Below, one piece after another: positions 16,471-25,081 of a stretch of 64,000 bases of DNA. The stretch covers positions 29,014 to 93,013 of the forward strand of contig NZ_JACYFG010000042.1 of NCBI RefSeq assembly GCF_014803405.1. The letters are read 5' to 3'. Each line of letters opens with the position of its first letter. Position 1 is the stretch's first letter. The notes beneath the pieces are model-generated. The model was given only the letters and a program-made list of their open reading frames with translations. It had not been told where the DNA came from and ran no database searches. The translations under genes were made by a program, and so were the position numbers. Source of the stretch: Pelagicoccus enzymogenes (GTDB lineage Bacteria; Verrucomicrobiota; Verrucomicrobiia; Opitutales; Opitutaceae).

Positions 16471-18813
16471 TTAGAGCTTGAGGCCGCCGAAGGCGTCGCC
16501 GAGGGAGCCGAAGGATTGGCTGCCGCCGCGGTTGCCTCCGCCGCTACGGTTTCCGCCGCGTGGGGCGTTGTTGCGGTTGCCGCCGCCTTGGCGGGGGCCA
16601 CGGTTGAATTGGTTGTTGCGGCGGTTTTCTTTGTCGGCGGCGCGCTCGGCGGGGGAGCGGCGGTCGATCTCGACCACGCTCTTCAGGCTGAGGCCGATGC
16701 GCTTTCTGGCGACGTCGACTTCGGTGACGGTGGCTTGCACCTTTTGGCCGACCTTGACGACGTCGTTAGGGTCTTTGACGAAGTTGTCGGAAAGCTGGCT
16801 GATATGGGCGAGTCCGTCTTGGTGCACGCCGATGTCGATGAAGGCGCCGAAGGCGGTGACGTTGGTGACGACGCCGGTGAGCTTCATGCCTTCGGTGAGG
16901 TCGGTGATTTGATTTACGCCTTCCTTGAACTGGACGAGCTCGAATTCGGCGCGGGGGTCGCGGCCGGGTTTGGCGAGTTCTTGCAGGATGTCTTGCAGAG
17001 TGGGGAGGCCGACTTCGTCCGTAGTATATTTTTGGATATCGATGCGGTTACGGGCGGCGGAGTCTTTGACCAGGTCCTTGAGCGAGACTTGCAGGTCGAA
17101 GGCCATCTTTTCCACAAGACCGTAGCGCTCGGGGTGGACGGCGGAGGCGTCGAGTGGGTTTTCGGCGCCGCGGATACGCAGGAAGCCGGCGGCTTGCTCG
17201 AAGGCCTTGGGCCCGATGCCGGCAACCTTGGTGATTTCCTTGCGGGACTTGAAGGGACCGTTGGCTTCGCGGTGGGCGACGATGGCGCCGGCGAGGCGGG
17301 AGTTGAGGCCGGAGACGTAGGAGAGGAGCTGCTTAGAGGCGGTGTTTACCTCTACGCCGACGGCGTTTACGCAGGAGAGGACGGAGTCGTCGAGCGAGGC
17401 CTTGAGGGCGCGTTGGTCGACGTCGTGCTGGTATTGGCCGACGCCGATGGACTTGGGATCGATCTTAACGAGTTCGGCCAGCGGGTCCATAAGTCTCCGC
17501 CCGATGGATACGGCGCCGCGCACGGTGATGTCCTTGTCGGGGAACTCTTCGCGGGCGACTTCGGAAGCGGAGTAGATGGAGGCGCCGGATTCGTTGACCA
17601 TGACGATGGCGACGTCCTTGGGCAGGCCGAGTCCGCGGACGAAGGATTCGGTTTCGCGGGAGGCGGTGCCGTTGCCGATGGCGATGGCTTGGATCTGGAA
17701 GCGTTGGACGAGGCCGGTGACGATGGTCTTGGCTTCGTCGATCTGGCGTTGGGATTGGCTGGGGTAGATGACGGTGTCGAAGAGGAGCTTGCCTTGGGCG
17801 TCGAGCACGACGGTTTTACAGCCGGTGCGGAAGCCGGGGTCGATGGCGAGCACGGTTTTTTCGCCGAGGGCAGGGGCGAGGAGGAGTTCGCGTATGTTTG
17901 ACGTGAATACCTGGATCGCTTCCGCGTCGGCCCGCTTTTTGATTTCGAGGCGGGCGGCGGTTTCCATGGAGATGGAGAGCAGGCGCTTGAAGGCGTCGCG
18001 GGTGGCGAGGCGCACTTGCTCGGCGGCGGGGCTGGAGCCTTTTACGAAGCGGGCTTCGAGCTTGGCGATGGCGAGGTCTTCGTCGGGGCGGACGGACATG
18101 GATAGGATCATCTCTTGTTCGCCGCGGCGGATGGCGAGGATGCGGTGCGATGGAGCTTTGTCGACGGGTTCTGACCAGTCGAAGTAGTCGCGATATTTGG
18201 CGCCTTCCTCTTCCTTGCCCATCATGACCTTGGAGGTGAGGGTGGAGTGCTTGGTGTAGAGTTCGCGGAGTTCGGCGCGGGCGTCGGCATCGTCGTTGAT
18301 CCACTCGGCGATGATGTCGCGGGCGCCGGCGAGGGCGGCCTCGGAGTCGGCCACTTCCTTCTCGGCGTCCACGAAGGCGTTCGCCTCGGCGGTGGGGTCG
18401 AGGGCGGCGTTTTCCTGGCCTTCGAAGAGTTTTTGGGCGAGCGGCTCGAGGCCTTTTTCGCGGGCGATGGTGGCCTTGGTACGGCGCTTGGGCTTGTAGG
18501 GGAGGTAGACGTCCTCGAGGCGGGCCATGGTTTCGGCGGCGTTGACCTTGGCTTTGAGCTCGTCGGTGAGGACTTTCTGGTCTTCGAGCGACTTGAGGAT
18601 GGCGGCGCGGCGGTCTTCGAGGGCTTTGAGCTGGTCGAGGCGGTCGCGTATGTTGGCGATCTGGACTTCGTCGAGTCCGCCGGTGGCTTCCTTGCGGTAG
18701 CGGGCGATGAAGGGGACAGTGCCTCCCTCGACGAGGAGCTTGGCGGTGGCGGCTACGTGTGACTCCGGGATAGAGAGTTCTTCGGAGATCTTGGGAAGGA
18801 AGTTTTCGTGCAT
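16471..18813 (-). CDS. tex: Tex-family RNA-binding transcription accessory protein
   Basis: The 780-residue protein is a full-length Tex homologue: a helical N-terminal region (VPFIARYRKEATGGLDE), a YqgF/RNase H-like domain with AIDPGFRTGCKTVVLD and AIGNGTASRETE near residues 320-395, a helix-hairpin-helix segment (VAGIGPKAFEQAAGFLRI), and an S1 RNA-binding domain (GVVTNVTAFGAFIDIGVHQD) near 650. The C-terminus adds an RGG/Arg-Gly-Asn-rich tail of about 50 residues, likely to strengthen RNA binding. Tex proteins associate with nucleic acid and transcription complexes. The gene is monocistronic with its own terminator. Confidence 0.97.
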   Translation of the reverse strand: MHENFLPKISEELSIPESHVAATAKLLVEGGTVPFIARYRKEATGGLDEVQIANIRDRLDQLKALEDRRAAILKSLEDQKVLTDELKAKVNAAETMARLEDVYLPYKPKRRTKATIAREKGLEPLAQKLFEGQENAALDPTAEANAFVDAEKEVADSEAALAGARDIIAEWINDDADARAELRELYTKHSTLTSKVMMGKEEEGAKYRDYFDWSEPVDKAPSHRILAIRRGEQEMILSMSVRPDEDLAIAKLEARFVKGSSPAAEQVRLATRDAFKRLLSISMETAARLEIKKRADAEAIQVFTSNIRELLLAPALGEKTVLAIDPGFRTGCKTVVLDAQGKLLFDTVIYPSQSQRQIDEAKTIVTGLVQRFQIQAIAIGNGTASRETESFVRGLGLPKDVAIVMVNESGASIYSASEVAREEFPDKDITVRGAVSIGRRLMDPLAELVKIDPKSIGVGQYQHDVDQRALKASLDDSVLSCVNAVGVEVNTASKQLLSYVSGLNSRLAGAIVAHREANGPFKSRKEITKVAGIGPKAFEQAAGFLRIRGAENPLDASAVHPERYGLVEKMAFDLQVSLKDLVKDSAARNRIDIQKYTTDEVGLPTLQDILQELAKPGRDPRAEFELVQFKEGVNQITDLTEGMKLTGVVTNVTAFGAFIDIGVHQDGLAHISQLSDNFVKDPNDVVKVGQKVQATVTEVDVARKRIGLSLKSVVEIDRRSPAERAADKENRRNNQFNRGPRQGGGNRNNAPRGGNRSGGGNRGGSQSFGSLGDAFGGLKL

Positions 18814-18849
18814 GAAATTGGGTTTTGGGTACTTGGTTGTTGAGGGATC

Positions 18850-18869
18850 GCGACCGAGGTCGCTCCTAC
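18850..18869. repeat. REP-like element upstream of tex
   Basis: GCGACCGAGGTCGCTCCTAC differs by one base from the elements near 3879 and 6607. It lies about 36 bases upstream of the tex start codon. Confidence 0.65.
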
Positions 18870-18986
18870 CTGCTGAAAAACGGGTGAGGATGGTTGTGGC
18901 TTTACGGGTGGCAAGGCGGATTTAGGGTGGGCGGCTTTTTGATCGGAGTGTGGAAAGGGGGGAGGTCGTTGCTGCGAGCGAGGCAC

Positions 18987-19014
18987 AAAAAAACGGACCG
19001 CGTCGGCGGTCCGT
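18987..19014 (-). terminator. Rho-independent terminator
   Basis: On the minus strand ACGGACCG/CGGTCCGT with a 6-base loop is followed by a run of seven T, about 48 bases downstream of the PEP-CTERM-like gene. Confidence 0.9.
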
Positions 19015-19061
19015 TGGGAGAGAAATTGTCTCGTTCGTTTTATTGCGAACCAAGACCGAGG

Positions 19062-19802
19062 CTAGCGGAGCTTGCGGCGAAGGCCGACGAGCAGAGCGAA
19101 GGCTCCTGCAAGAGCGAGGCCGGTGGCGCCGTTGTCCGGGACGTTGATCACGTCTTCGGTGAAGCCTTGGTAGCGTACCGAGGACTGCGAGTAGTTGTAG
19201 AAGCCGAATCTCGCTTGGTTGTAGGTGCCGTTGAGGTCGAAGATCGTTTGTCCGGTGCCGAATGCTCCGCCAGCGATTTCGATTTTGAGATTGGTAGTGG
19301 TGTAGTTGAGCGTGAAGTCGTAGACCGTGTTGTCTGCCCATCCTGTTCCGAGGTTGGTGGCCAATACGTCGTACCCTGGGGCATCGAGGTGATGGTTGCC
19401 GAATGGAATCGCGCTTGCGCCGCCTGTTACCTTGGAAAGGTAGAATCCGGGCTGGGAGCTGCTCTGCAACCCTTGCTTCCAGTCAAAGAGAATAAATGGG
19501 TCGCTTGCGTCCTCACCTTCGAAGAGGGCGAAGCCGATGTAGTCGTCGTCGGATGTCGTCTCCACGCCGAACTTTCCCTTGAAGGAATTGTTGATGAAGT
19601 ATTCCGGGCTAACGAAGAACGTTGGATTTCCATTGATCCGCTGGAGCACGGTCGAGCCGTCTGAGCTTACCTGCCAGTCACCGTTTCCAGAAGGACCCTC
19701 TTGGGTCCAAGTGCTCAGGTCGATGTTGGCTGCCTGAATTGATGAGGTCGCGGCGATTGTAAAGAAAACCGCAGCAAGCGTAGTTGGGAGTTTTGTTTTC
19801 AT
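19062..19802 (-). CDS. Secreted protein with VPDNG-type PEP-CTERM-like sorting tail
   Basis: The 246-residue protein has a signal peptide (about residues 1-24, ending SSIQAA). A beta-rich domain with repeated aromatic/Asp patterns follows; it could be a lectin-like (concanavalin A-like) jelly roll, but I see no diagnostic motif. The C-terminus has the tripartite sorting tail VPDNGATGLALAGAFALLVG then RRKLR, the variant common in Verrucomicrobiota. Such tails are recognised by an exosortase and direct proteins to the cell surface. No exosortase gene is in the window. The gene is monocistronic with a strong terminator. Confidence 0.85.
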   Translation of the reverse strand: MKTKLPTTLAAVFFTIAATSSIQAANIDLSTWTQEGPSGNGDWQVSSDGSTVLQRINGNPTFFVSPEYFINNSFKGKFGVETTSDDDYIGFALFEGEDASDPFILFDWKQGLQSSSQPGFYLSKVTGGASAIPFGNHHLDAPGYDVLATNLGTGWADNTVYDFTLNYTTTNLKIEIAGGAFGTGQTIFDLNGTYNQARFGFYNYSQSSVRYQGFTEDVINVPDNGATGLALAGAFALLVGLRRKLR

Positions 19803-20117
19803 GTATTTTTTACAGATTAAGCGTGAGCGGCGCCGTTAGCAATTGCTGTACCATTGCTGGTTATTTGGATTCTTGGTATTTAATTAAGTCGTTGTAGGTA
19901 AGAGCTATATAGACCTTTTAGGTGGGCGGTTTCGTCGTTTTCCGGAGCAAAGATTCGTCGGTTGCTTTTACATGTTTTACACTTTTTCAAAATTTGATGT
20001 TCTCGTTTTGAATAGAAATTCCCTCATAAGGTTACGGGAGCGTGAACAATGAATCCGTTGGCGGGGATATGGGGAAGCTGGCTTGAAACTTGGGCTTGGA
20101 AAGCGGAGCTTGGGGGT
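19803..20117. other. Divergent intergenic region
   Basis: These 315 bases separate two divergent genes and must hold both promoters. The stretch 19860-20030 is clearly AT-rich compared with the flanking genes, but I cannot assign boxes firmly. An in-frame upstream start (20049) for the next gene would add a 23-residue non-signal extension and was not used. No other gene, RNA or repeat is seen. Confidence 0.4.
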
Positions 20118-20861
20118 ATGATTCTTCGTGTGTTGGGAACCTGCCTTTGGGGAGTGGTTTTGTCCTTGTACTCCTGGGCGGAGCCGGTGGCTGAGCTTGA
20201 GTTTTCTGCGGTTCGGGTGGACGGGAGTGTGCGGGACGATGAGGGCCTGGCGGCTTATTTGGCTCCTTACCGCGAGGGGGTAGAGGCGTTTGCGGCGGAG
20301 GTGATCGGTTATGCGGCCGAGCCGCTTTCGCGGTCGCGGCCGGAGTGCGGTCTTTCGAACTTGGTGGCGGATTCGCTGCGGGTAGTGGGAGCGAAGGAGT
20401 TCGGAGCGGAGGTGGATTTGTCGGTGACGAATTTCGGGGGCTTGCGGAGGGACTTGCCGCAGGGGGAGCTGACGATGGGGCTGATCACTGAGCTGTCTCC
20501 TTTCGAGAATTACCTGACCTATTTGGAGGTGGATGGCGCTTTCGTGCAGGAGCTGGCGCGACAGGCGGCGGGAGGAGTGGCTGTCTCTGGGATCAAAGTG
20601 ACGCTGGATAGCGAAGGGCGAGTGTTGGAGGCTTTGGTCAACGGAGAGCCGATCGATGCAAGGCGTCGCTACCGGGTGGTCACGATCGACTACTTGGTCG
20701 CGACCTACGGAGCCTTGTTTCGCGAGGAGTGGATTTTGGAGAAGCGAGTATCTAAGAATTTGATACAGAGGGATGCGATCGTGTTGCACTTGTCGGCTCT
20801 GGCGGAGCGTGGCGTGAGGATATTCGACGCGGGGGAAGGTCGCGTGCGGGTGGTGGAGTGA
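20118..20861 (+). CDS. 5'-nucleotidase C-terminal domain protein (substrate-binding half)
   Basis: From the ATG at 20118 the product is 247 residues with a signal peptide (MILRVLGTCLWGVVLSLYSW). The rest is the C-terminal domain of UshA-type 5'-nucleotidases, including SRSRPECGLSNLVADSLR, the VTNFGGLRRDLPQGELT region and VDGAFVQELARQAAGG. This domain normally supplies the nucleotide-binding aromatic and asparagine residues. The metal-binding half is missing from this polypeptide and is encoded by the next gene, 32 bases downstream. The pair probably assembles into one periplasmic nucleotidase or phosphatase. Confidence 0.85.
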   Translation: MILRVLGTCLWGVVLSLYSWAEPVAELEFSAVRVDGSVRDDEGLAAYLAPYREGVEAFAAEVIGYAAEPLSRSRPECGLSNLVADSLRVVGAKEFGAEVDLSVTNFGGLRRDLPQGELTMGLITELSPFENYLTYLEVDGAFVQELARQAAGGVAVSGIKVTLDSEGRVLEALVNGEPIDARRRYRVVTIDYLVATYGALFREEWILEKRVSKNLIQRDAIVLHLSALAERGVRIFDAGEGRVRVVE

Positions 20862-20893
20862 ATGGAGAAGAGTAAATGAGAGCAGGAGCGAAT

Positions 20894-21799
20894 ATGGACA
20901 GGAGACGTTTTTTGGGAACTGCGGGGCTGGGATTGACGGTACTTTCTGGCGCGCTCGGCCGTGTGGCGGACCATCGGCCGAAGCTGACGATTTTGCAGAC
21001 GAACGATACGCACTCGCGCATCGATCCGTTTCCGATGGATGGCAGCCGCAATCAAGGCTTGGGCGGAATCGCTAGACGGAAGGTATTGGTCGATCGGATA
21101 CGCGACCGGGAGGAGCATACGCTGTTGGTCGATAGCGGCGACATGTTTCAAGGGACGCCTTACTATAACCTCTACGGAGGGGAGGTGGAAATCGAAGCCA
21201 TGAACCGTGTCGGCTACGATGTGGCCACGGTGGGGAACCATGAGTTCGACAATGGAATTGCGGGCTTGGAGAAGACGATGCCTTTGGCCCGCTTCGAGTG
21301 GGTTTCCAGCAATTTGGACTGGAGTGGAGCGAAGTCGCTCGCCCCCTTGGTCAAGCCTTGGACGATCAGGGAGATCGGGCCGTTCAAGGTGGGCTTGTTC
21401 GGCGTTTTGTGCGAGTTGAAGGGCATGGTTGCGTCTCACAATCATGTGGGGGTGATTTACTTGGATCCGGTGGAGTCGGCGCGTCGTTCGGTTGCGGAAC
21501 TGAAGGCCCGCGGCTGCAACCTGATCGTTTGCCTTTCGCACATGGGTTACCGCACCCGCTACGAAGGAGAGCAGATGCGGGACGACCGTTTTCCGGCGCA
21601 GGTTGAGGGGATCGACTTGGTCTTGGGCGGGCATTCGCACACCTTTTTGGACGATTTGGTAGCGTTGCCGCGCAAAGGTGGCGGCGTGACGCGGGTGACG
21701 CAGCAAGGCTGGGCGGGGATGCGGCTCGGTCGCGTCGAGGTGAGGCTGGAGCGAGGGGATGGCCTGGCGATGAGGCAGGATCCGTTAGTGGTGGCTTGA
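20894..21799 (+). CDS. Metallophosphatase (5'-nucleotidase N-terminal catalytic half) with Tat signal
   Basis: The 301-residue protein begins MDRRRFLGTAGLGL, a twin-arginine signal, so it is exported folded. The calcineurin-like metallophosphatase motifs are complete: TNDTHSRID, LLVDSGDMFQG, VGNHEFDNG, CLSHMG and GGHSHTF. It lacks the C-terminal nucleotide-binding domain, which lies in the preceding gene. I chose the ATG at 20894 because an AGGAG (20884-20888) is spaced correctly before it; the ATG at 20876 would put extra residues before the Tat motif. Likely substrates are nucleotides or related sugar nucleotides. Confidence 0.9.
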   Translation: MDRRRFLGTAGLGLTVLSGALGRVADHRPKLTILQTNDTHSRIDPFPMDGSRNQGLGGIARRKVLVDRIRDREEHTLLVDSGDMFQGTPYYNLYGGEVEIEAMNRVGYDVATVGNHEFDNGIAGLEKTMPLARFEWVSSNLDWSGAKSLAPLVKPWTIREIGPFKVGLFGVLCELKGMVASHNHVGVIYLDPVESARRSVAELKARGCNLIVCLSHMGYRTRYEGEQMRDDRFPAQVEGIDLVLGGHSHTFLDDLVALPRKGGGVTRVTQQGWAGMRLGRVEVRLERGDGLAMRQDPLVVA

Positions 21800-21869
21800 T
21801 TGGCAGCTCCTCCCTTGTCTTTCGGGGAAAAGTACTCTAGCGATTCCGGTCCTCACACATTATCGCAAA

Positions 21870-23096
21870 ATGAAAGTTAAGAAAGTAGGTATCCTTACGG
21901 CAGGCGGCTTGGCCCCTTGTCTTTCCTCGGCAATTGGCGGCTTGATTCAGCGCTACACGGAAATCGATCCGGACGTGGAGATCATTTGCTACAAGAACGG
22001 CTACTACGGCTTGCTCAAGGGCTTGAGCTACGAGGTGACTCCGGAGGTTCGCAAGAACGCGGGCAATCTGCACTTGTTTGGCGGCAGCCCGATCGGCAAC
22101 AGCCGCGTGAAGCTGACCAACGTGAAGGATTGCGTGAAGCGCGGTTTGGTGAAGGAAGGCGAAGATCCACAGAAGGTGGCTGCTGACCAGTTGGTGAAGG
22201 ACGGCGTGGACGTGTTGCACACCATCGGTGGCGACGACACCAACACCGCGGCGGCGGATCTCGCGGCCTACTTGGCGAAGAACGACTACGCCCTGCGCGT
22301 GATCGGTCTGCCCAAGACCATCGACAACGACGTTTACCCGATCAAGCAGTCCCTCGGCGCCTATACGGCGGCGGAGCACGGGGCGAACTATTTTGAAAAC
22401 GTGGTGGCGGAGCACAATTCCAGCCCCCGTATGCTGATCATCCATGAGGTGATGGGTCGCCATTGCGGTTGGCTCGCGGCTTACACGGCCTACGAGTACC
22501 ACAAGCGCCAGAAGTGCCGCTACTGGGTGCCGGAAATCGGCCTCTCGCGCGAGCGTCACGACGTGCATGCGGTCTACGTGCCGGAGCTCAGCATCGATCT
22601 GGAAGCGGAGGCGGCTCGCTTGCGCAAGCAGCTGGACGAGCACGACGCGGTCAACATCTTCCTCTCTGAGGGCGCCGGCGTGGCCGACATCGTGGCCCAG
22701 AAGGAAGCGGCGGGCGAGGAGATCATCCGTGACGCTTTCGGTCACGTGCAGCTCGACTTCATCAACCCAGGCCAGTACTTCGCCAAGCAGTTCAAGGAAC
22801 TGATCGGGGCGGAGAAGGTGCTCGTGCAGAAGAGCGGCTACTACTCTCGCGCGGCGGCGGCCAACGCCAAGGATCTCAACCTTATCAAGAGCTGCACGGA
22901 CAAGGCTGTGGAAGCGGCCTTCGCGGGCGAGAGCGGCGTGATCGGCCACGACGAAAACAACCGCGACATCCTGCGGGCTTGCGAATTCGAGCGCGTGGCG
23001 GGCGGCAAGCCGTTCAACACGAACGAGCCTTGGTTCGACGAGTTGCTCTCGGAGATCGGCCAGCCTAAGGGCAAGGTGCAGGATACGAGCCACTAA
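21870..23096 (+). CDS. pfp: PPi-type 6-phosphofructokinase
   Basis: The 408-residue enzyme phosphorylates fructose 6-phosphate at C1. The donor motif reads GGDDT (residues 120-124), where the second Asp marks pyrophosphate-dependent enzymes; ATP-dependent ones have GGDGS. PKTIDND (148-154) carries the catalytic Asp152 and the Lys typical of PPi-dependent forms. MGR (195-197) binds fructose 6-phosphate. The enzyme therefore probably uses PPi and is reversible. It is followed by a strong terminator, and convergent glyS lies beyond. A second, altered family member lies about 2 kb downstream. Confidence 0.92.
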   Translation: MKVKKVGILTAGGLAPCLSSAIGGLIQRYTEIDPDVEIICYKNGYYGLLKGLSYEVTPEVRKNAGNLHLFGGSPIGNSRVKLTNVKDCVKRGLVKEGEDPQKVAADQLVKDGVDVLHTIGGDDTNTAAADLAAYLAKNDYALRVIGLPKTIDNDVYPIKQSLGAYTAAEHGANYFENVVAEHNSSPRMLIIHEVMGRHCGWLAAYTAYEYHKRQKCRYWVPEIGLSRERHDVHAVYVPELSIDLEAEAARLRKQLDEHDAVNIFLSEGAGVADIVAQKEAAGEEIIRDAFGHVQLDFINPGQYFAKQFKELIGAEKVLVQKSGYYSRAAAANAKDLNLIKSCTDKAVEAAFAGESGVIGHDENNRDILRACEFERVAGGKPFNTNEPWFDELLSEIGQPKGKVQDTSH

Positions 23097-23162
23097 GGGA
23101 AAGGGTTGGACAAATGCGTCTTCGGAGAAGCCGCGCCACCTGTTCCGGATTTTGAATATGAA

Positions 23163-23195
23163 GGCCGACGCGTAGTTTGCGCGTCGGTCTTTTTT
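23163..23195 (+). terminator. Rho-independent terminator of pfp
   Basis: GGCCGACGCG/CGCGTCGGTC stem with a short loop, followed by six T, 66 bases past the stop codon. Confidence 0.92.
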
Positions 23196-23196
23196 A

Positions 23197-23303
23197 TGGG
23201 AAGCGGCCTTGCTCCGCGATTTGTGACACGAAAAAGCCCGTCTTCCTAGGGGAGACGGGCTTGCAATATGGGTTGAGGATCGCGGCGCGAGGCCGCTTCC
23301 TAC
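23197..23303. repeat. Two inverted REP half-elements around a terminator
   Basis: TGGGAAGCGGCCTTGCTCCG (from 23197) and the inverted GATCGCGGCGCGAGGCCGCT (from 23278, ending CCTAC) flank the glyS terminator, forming a spaced-out version of the paired element at 15197-15259. Confidence 0.7.
23231..23264 (-). terminator. Rho-independent terminator of glyS
   Basis: On the minus strand AAGCCCGTCTCC...GACGGGCTT is followed by a T run, about 45 bases past the glyS stop codon. Confidence 0.88.
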
Positions 23304-23307
23304 CTTC

Positions 23308-24813
23308 CTAGAACAGTTGCTCGTCAAGGAACTGGTAGAGTTCTTCTTCGCTGACGCGCTTTTGCTCGGTGGTGTCGCGATCACGCAAGGTGACGCTGCC
23401 GTCCTTCTCGATGGTGTCGAAGTCGATGGTGACGCAGTAGGGCGTGCCGGCTTCGTCTTGGCGACGGTAGCGCTTGCCGATGGCTCCGGCGGTGTCCCAG
23501 AAGACGTTGTAGCGGCGGGAGAGCTTGTCGAAGATGGCGCGGGCGCGTTCCACGAGCTCGGGCTTGTTCTTGAGAAGCGGCAGCACGGCCACCTTGTAGG
23601 GGGCGATGCGCGGGTGGAATTTCATGACCGTACGCTTCTCGCCGCCGACTTCGTCTTCCGTGTAGGCGGCGGTGAGCAGGGCGAGCAAGAGGCGATCTAC
23701 GCCGAGCGAGGGCTCGATGACGTGCGGGATGTACTTCTTCTTGGCCGCTTCGTCGAAGATCTCCATGGGCTTGCCGGAGTGTTCGGCGTGCTGGGTGAGG
23801 TCGAAGTCGCCGCGGGCGGCGATGCCCCAGAGCTCTTGTTCGCCGAAGGGGAACTGGAAGGTGATGTCGGTGCAGGCTTTGGCGTAATGGGCCAGCTTTT
23901 CGTGCACGTCGCGGCCGAGCATTTCCTCGGGGAGGCCGATAGAGAGCAGCCAATCGTGGCAGTACTGGATCCACTCCTGGTGGATTTGTGACCAGTCGCA
24001 ATCGGGAGACACGAAGTACTCGATCTCCATCTGCTCGAACTCGCGGGAGCGGAAGATGAAGTTCTTCGGGGTGATCTCGTTGCGGAAGGCCTTGCCGATT
24101 TGGGCGATGCCGAAGGGGATCTTTACGCGGCCGGTGTCGACCACGTTCTTGTAGTTGGCGAAAATGCCTTGGGCGGTCTCGGGGCGAAGGTAGGCGGTGG
24201 CTGAGCTGTCGCTCAGGGCGCCGACCTTGGTCTCGAACATGAGGTTGAACTCGCGGGGAGCGGTGAGGCTGCCCGGCTCGCCGGTGGCGGGCGAGGGGAT
24301 GAGGGCCCACTCCTCCTCGGTGGCCTCGGTGTACTCCTTCAGTTCGATGGGAGCGAGTTCGCCTTGGTGGCCGCCCTTGCGCTTCATCTTGTCGGCAGCG
24401 GCTTCGGCGTCGGCCTGCATGTTGCCGTCCTCGAGGATGGAAACGTAGCCAATCTTCTCGCCGTCCACGATAACGGGGGCGAAGAAGAGCTGGTCGGCGC
24501 GGTAGCGCATCTTGGAGACCTTGCAGTCGACCATGGGATCGGAGAAACCGCCCACGTGTCCGGAGGCGACCCAGATCTTGGGCGACATAATGATGGAGGA
24601 GTCGAGGCCTTCGATGTCCTCGCGGCGGTGCACCATGTCCTTCCACCAGGCGTCCTTGATGTTCTTCTTCAGTTCGACGCCGAGGGGGCCGAAATCGAAA
24701 AAGCCGTTATAGCCGCCGTAGATTTCCGAAGACTGGAAAATGAACCCTCTGCGTTTGCAGACGGCTACGATGGCATCCATGAGTGGATTTGCTGATGCTT
24801 TTGATTTGGCCAT
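23308..24813 (-). CDS. glyS: Glycyl-tRNA synthetase, homodimeric (eukaryote-like) type
   Basis: The 501-residue class II synthetase attaches glycine to tRNA-Gly. It is of the single-chain alpha2 type (GlyQS/GlyS), not the alpha-beta type. N-terminal [30 protein letters not shown] and the motif 2 region [25 protein letters not shown] are diagnostic. Motif 3 appears as [14 protein letters not shown], followed by the anticodon-binding domain with [10 protein letters not shown]. Length and motifs are normal. It is monocistronic, convergent with pfp and divergent from the second phosphofructokinase gene. The 268-base upstream gap holds no other gene. Confidence 0.97.
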   Translation of the reverse strand: MAKSKASANPLMDAIVAVCKRRGFIFQSSEIYGGYNGFFDFGPLGVELKKNIKDAWWKDMVHRREDIEGLDSSIIMSPKIWVASGHVGGFSDPMVDCKVSKMRYRADQLFFAPVIVDGEKIGYVSILEDGNMQADAEAAADKMKRKGGHQGELAPIELKEYTEATEEEWALIPSPATGEPGSLTAPREFNLMFETKVGALSDSSATAYLRPETAQGIFANYKNVVDTGRVKIPFGIAQIGKAFRNEITPKNFIFRSREFEQMEIEYFVSPDCDWSQIHQEWIQYCHDWLLSIGLPEEMLGRDVHEKLAHYAKACTDITFQFPFGEQELWGIAARGDFDLTQHAEHSGKPMEIFDEAAKKKYIPHVIEPSLGVDRLLLALLTAAYTEDEVGGEKRTVMKFHPRIAPYKVAVLPLLKNKPELVERARAIFDKLSRRYNVFWDTAGAIGKRYRRQDEAGTPYCVTIDFDTIEKDGSVTLRDRDTTEQKRVSEEELYQFLDEQLF

Positions 24814-25081
24814 AAGGGCTGTGAAAATGGCGTTTTGCGGTTGGCGGTCAAGGGGAAGAATGGGGTCGGGCGCGATCTCTCTGATCGGGCGGGCGCCGAT
24901 CTGTCGAAGGCGCTCGGAATATTTTGAGAATCCGCATGGTTTTTGCTGGGAGCGACCCTCCGACTTCCCTCTGGACGAGACAAGGAAGCTCCTCTTTGGT
25001 GATTGGTGAAAAGGTAGTTGCCAAGCGGTTGGTGATATCCTTTCTCTTGCCAGTTACCAAAGAATAGAACCTTTTCTCAAC

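Noticed and set aside
16516..17901. 461-codon open frame on the plus strand
   Set aside because: It is antisense to tex and is made of repetitive Gly/Val/Asp/Ala, a codon-bias shadow.
21837..23384. 515-codon open frame on the minus strand
   Set aside because: It is antisense to the PPi-type phosphofructokinase and shows no domain.
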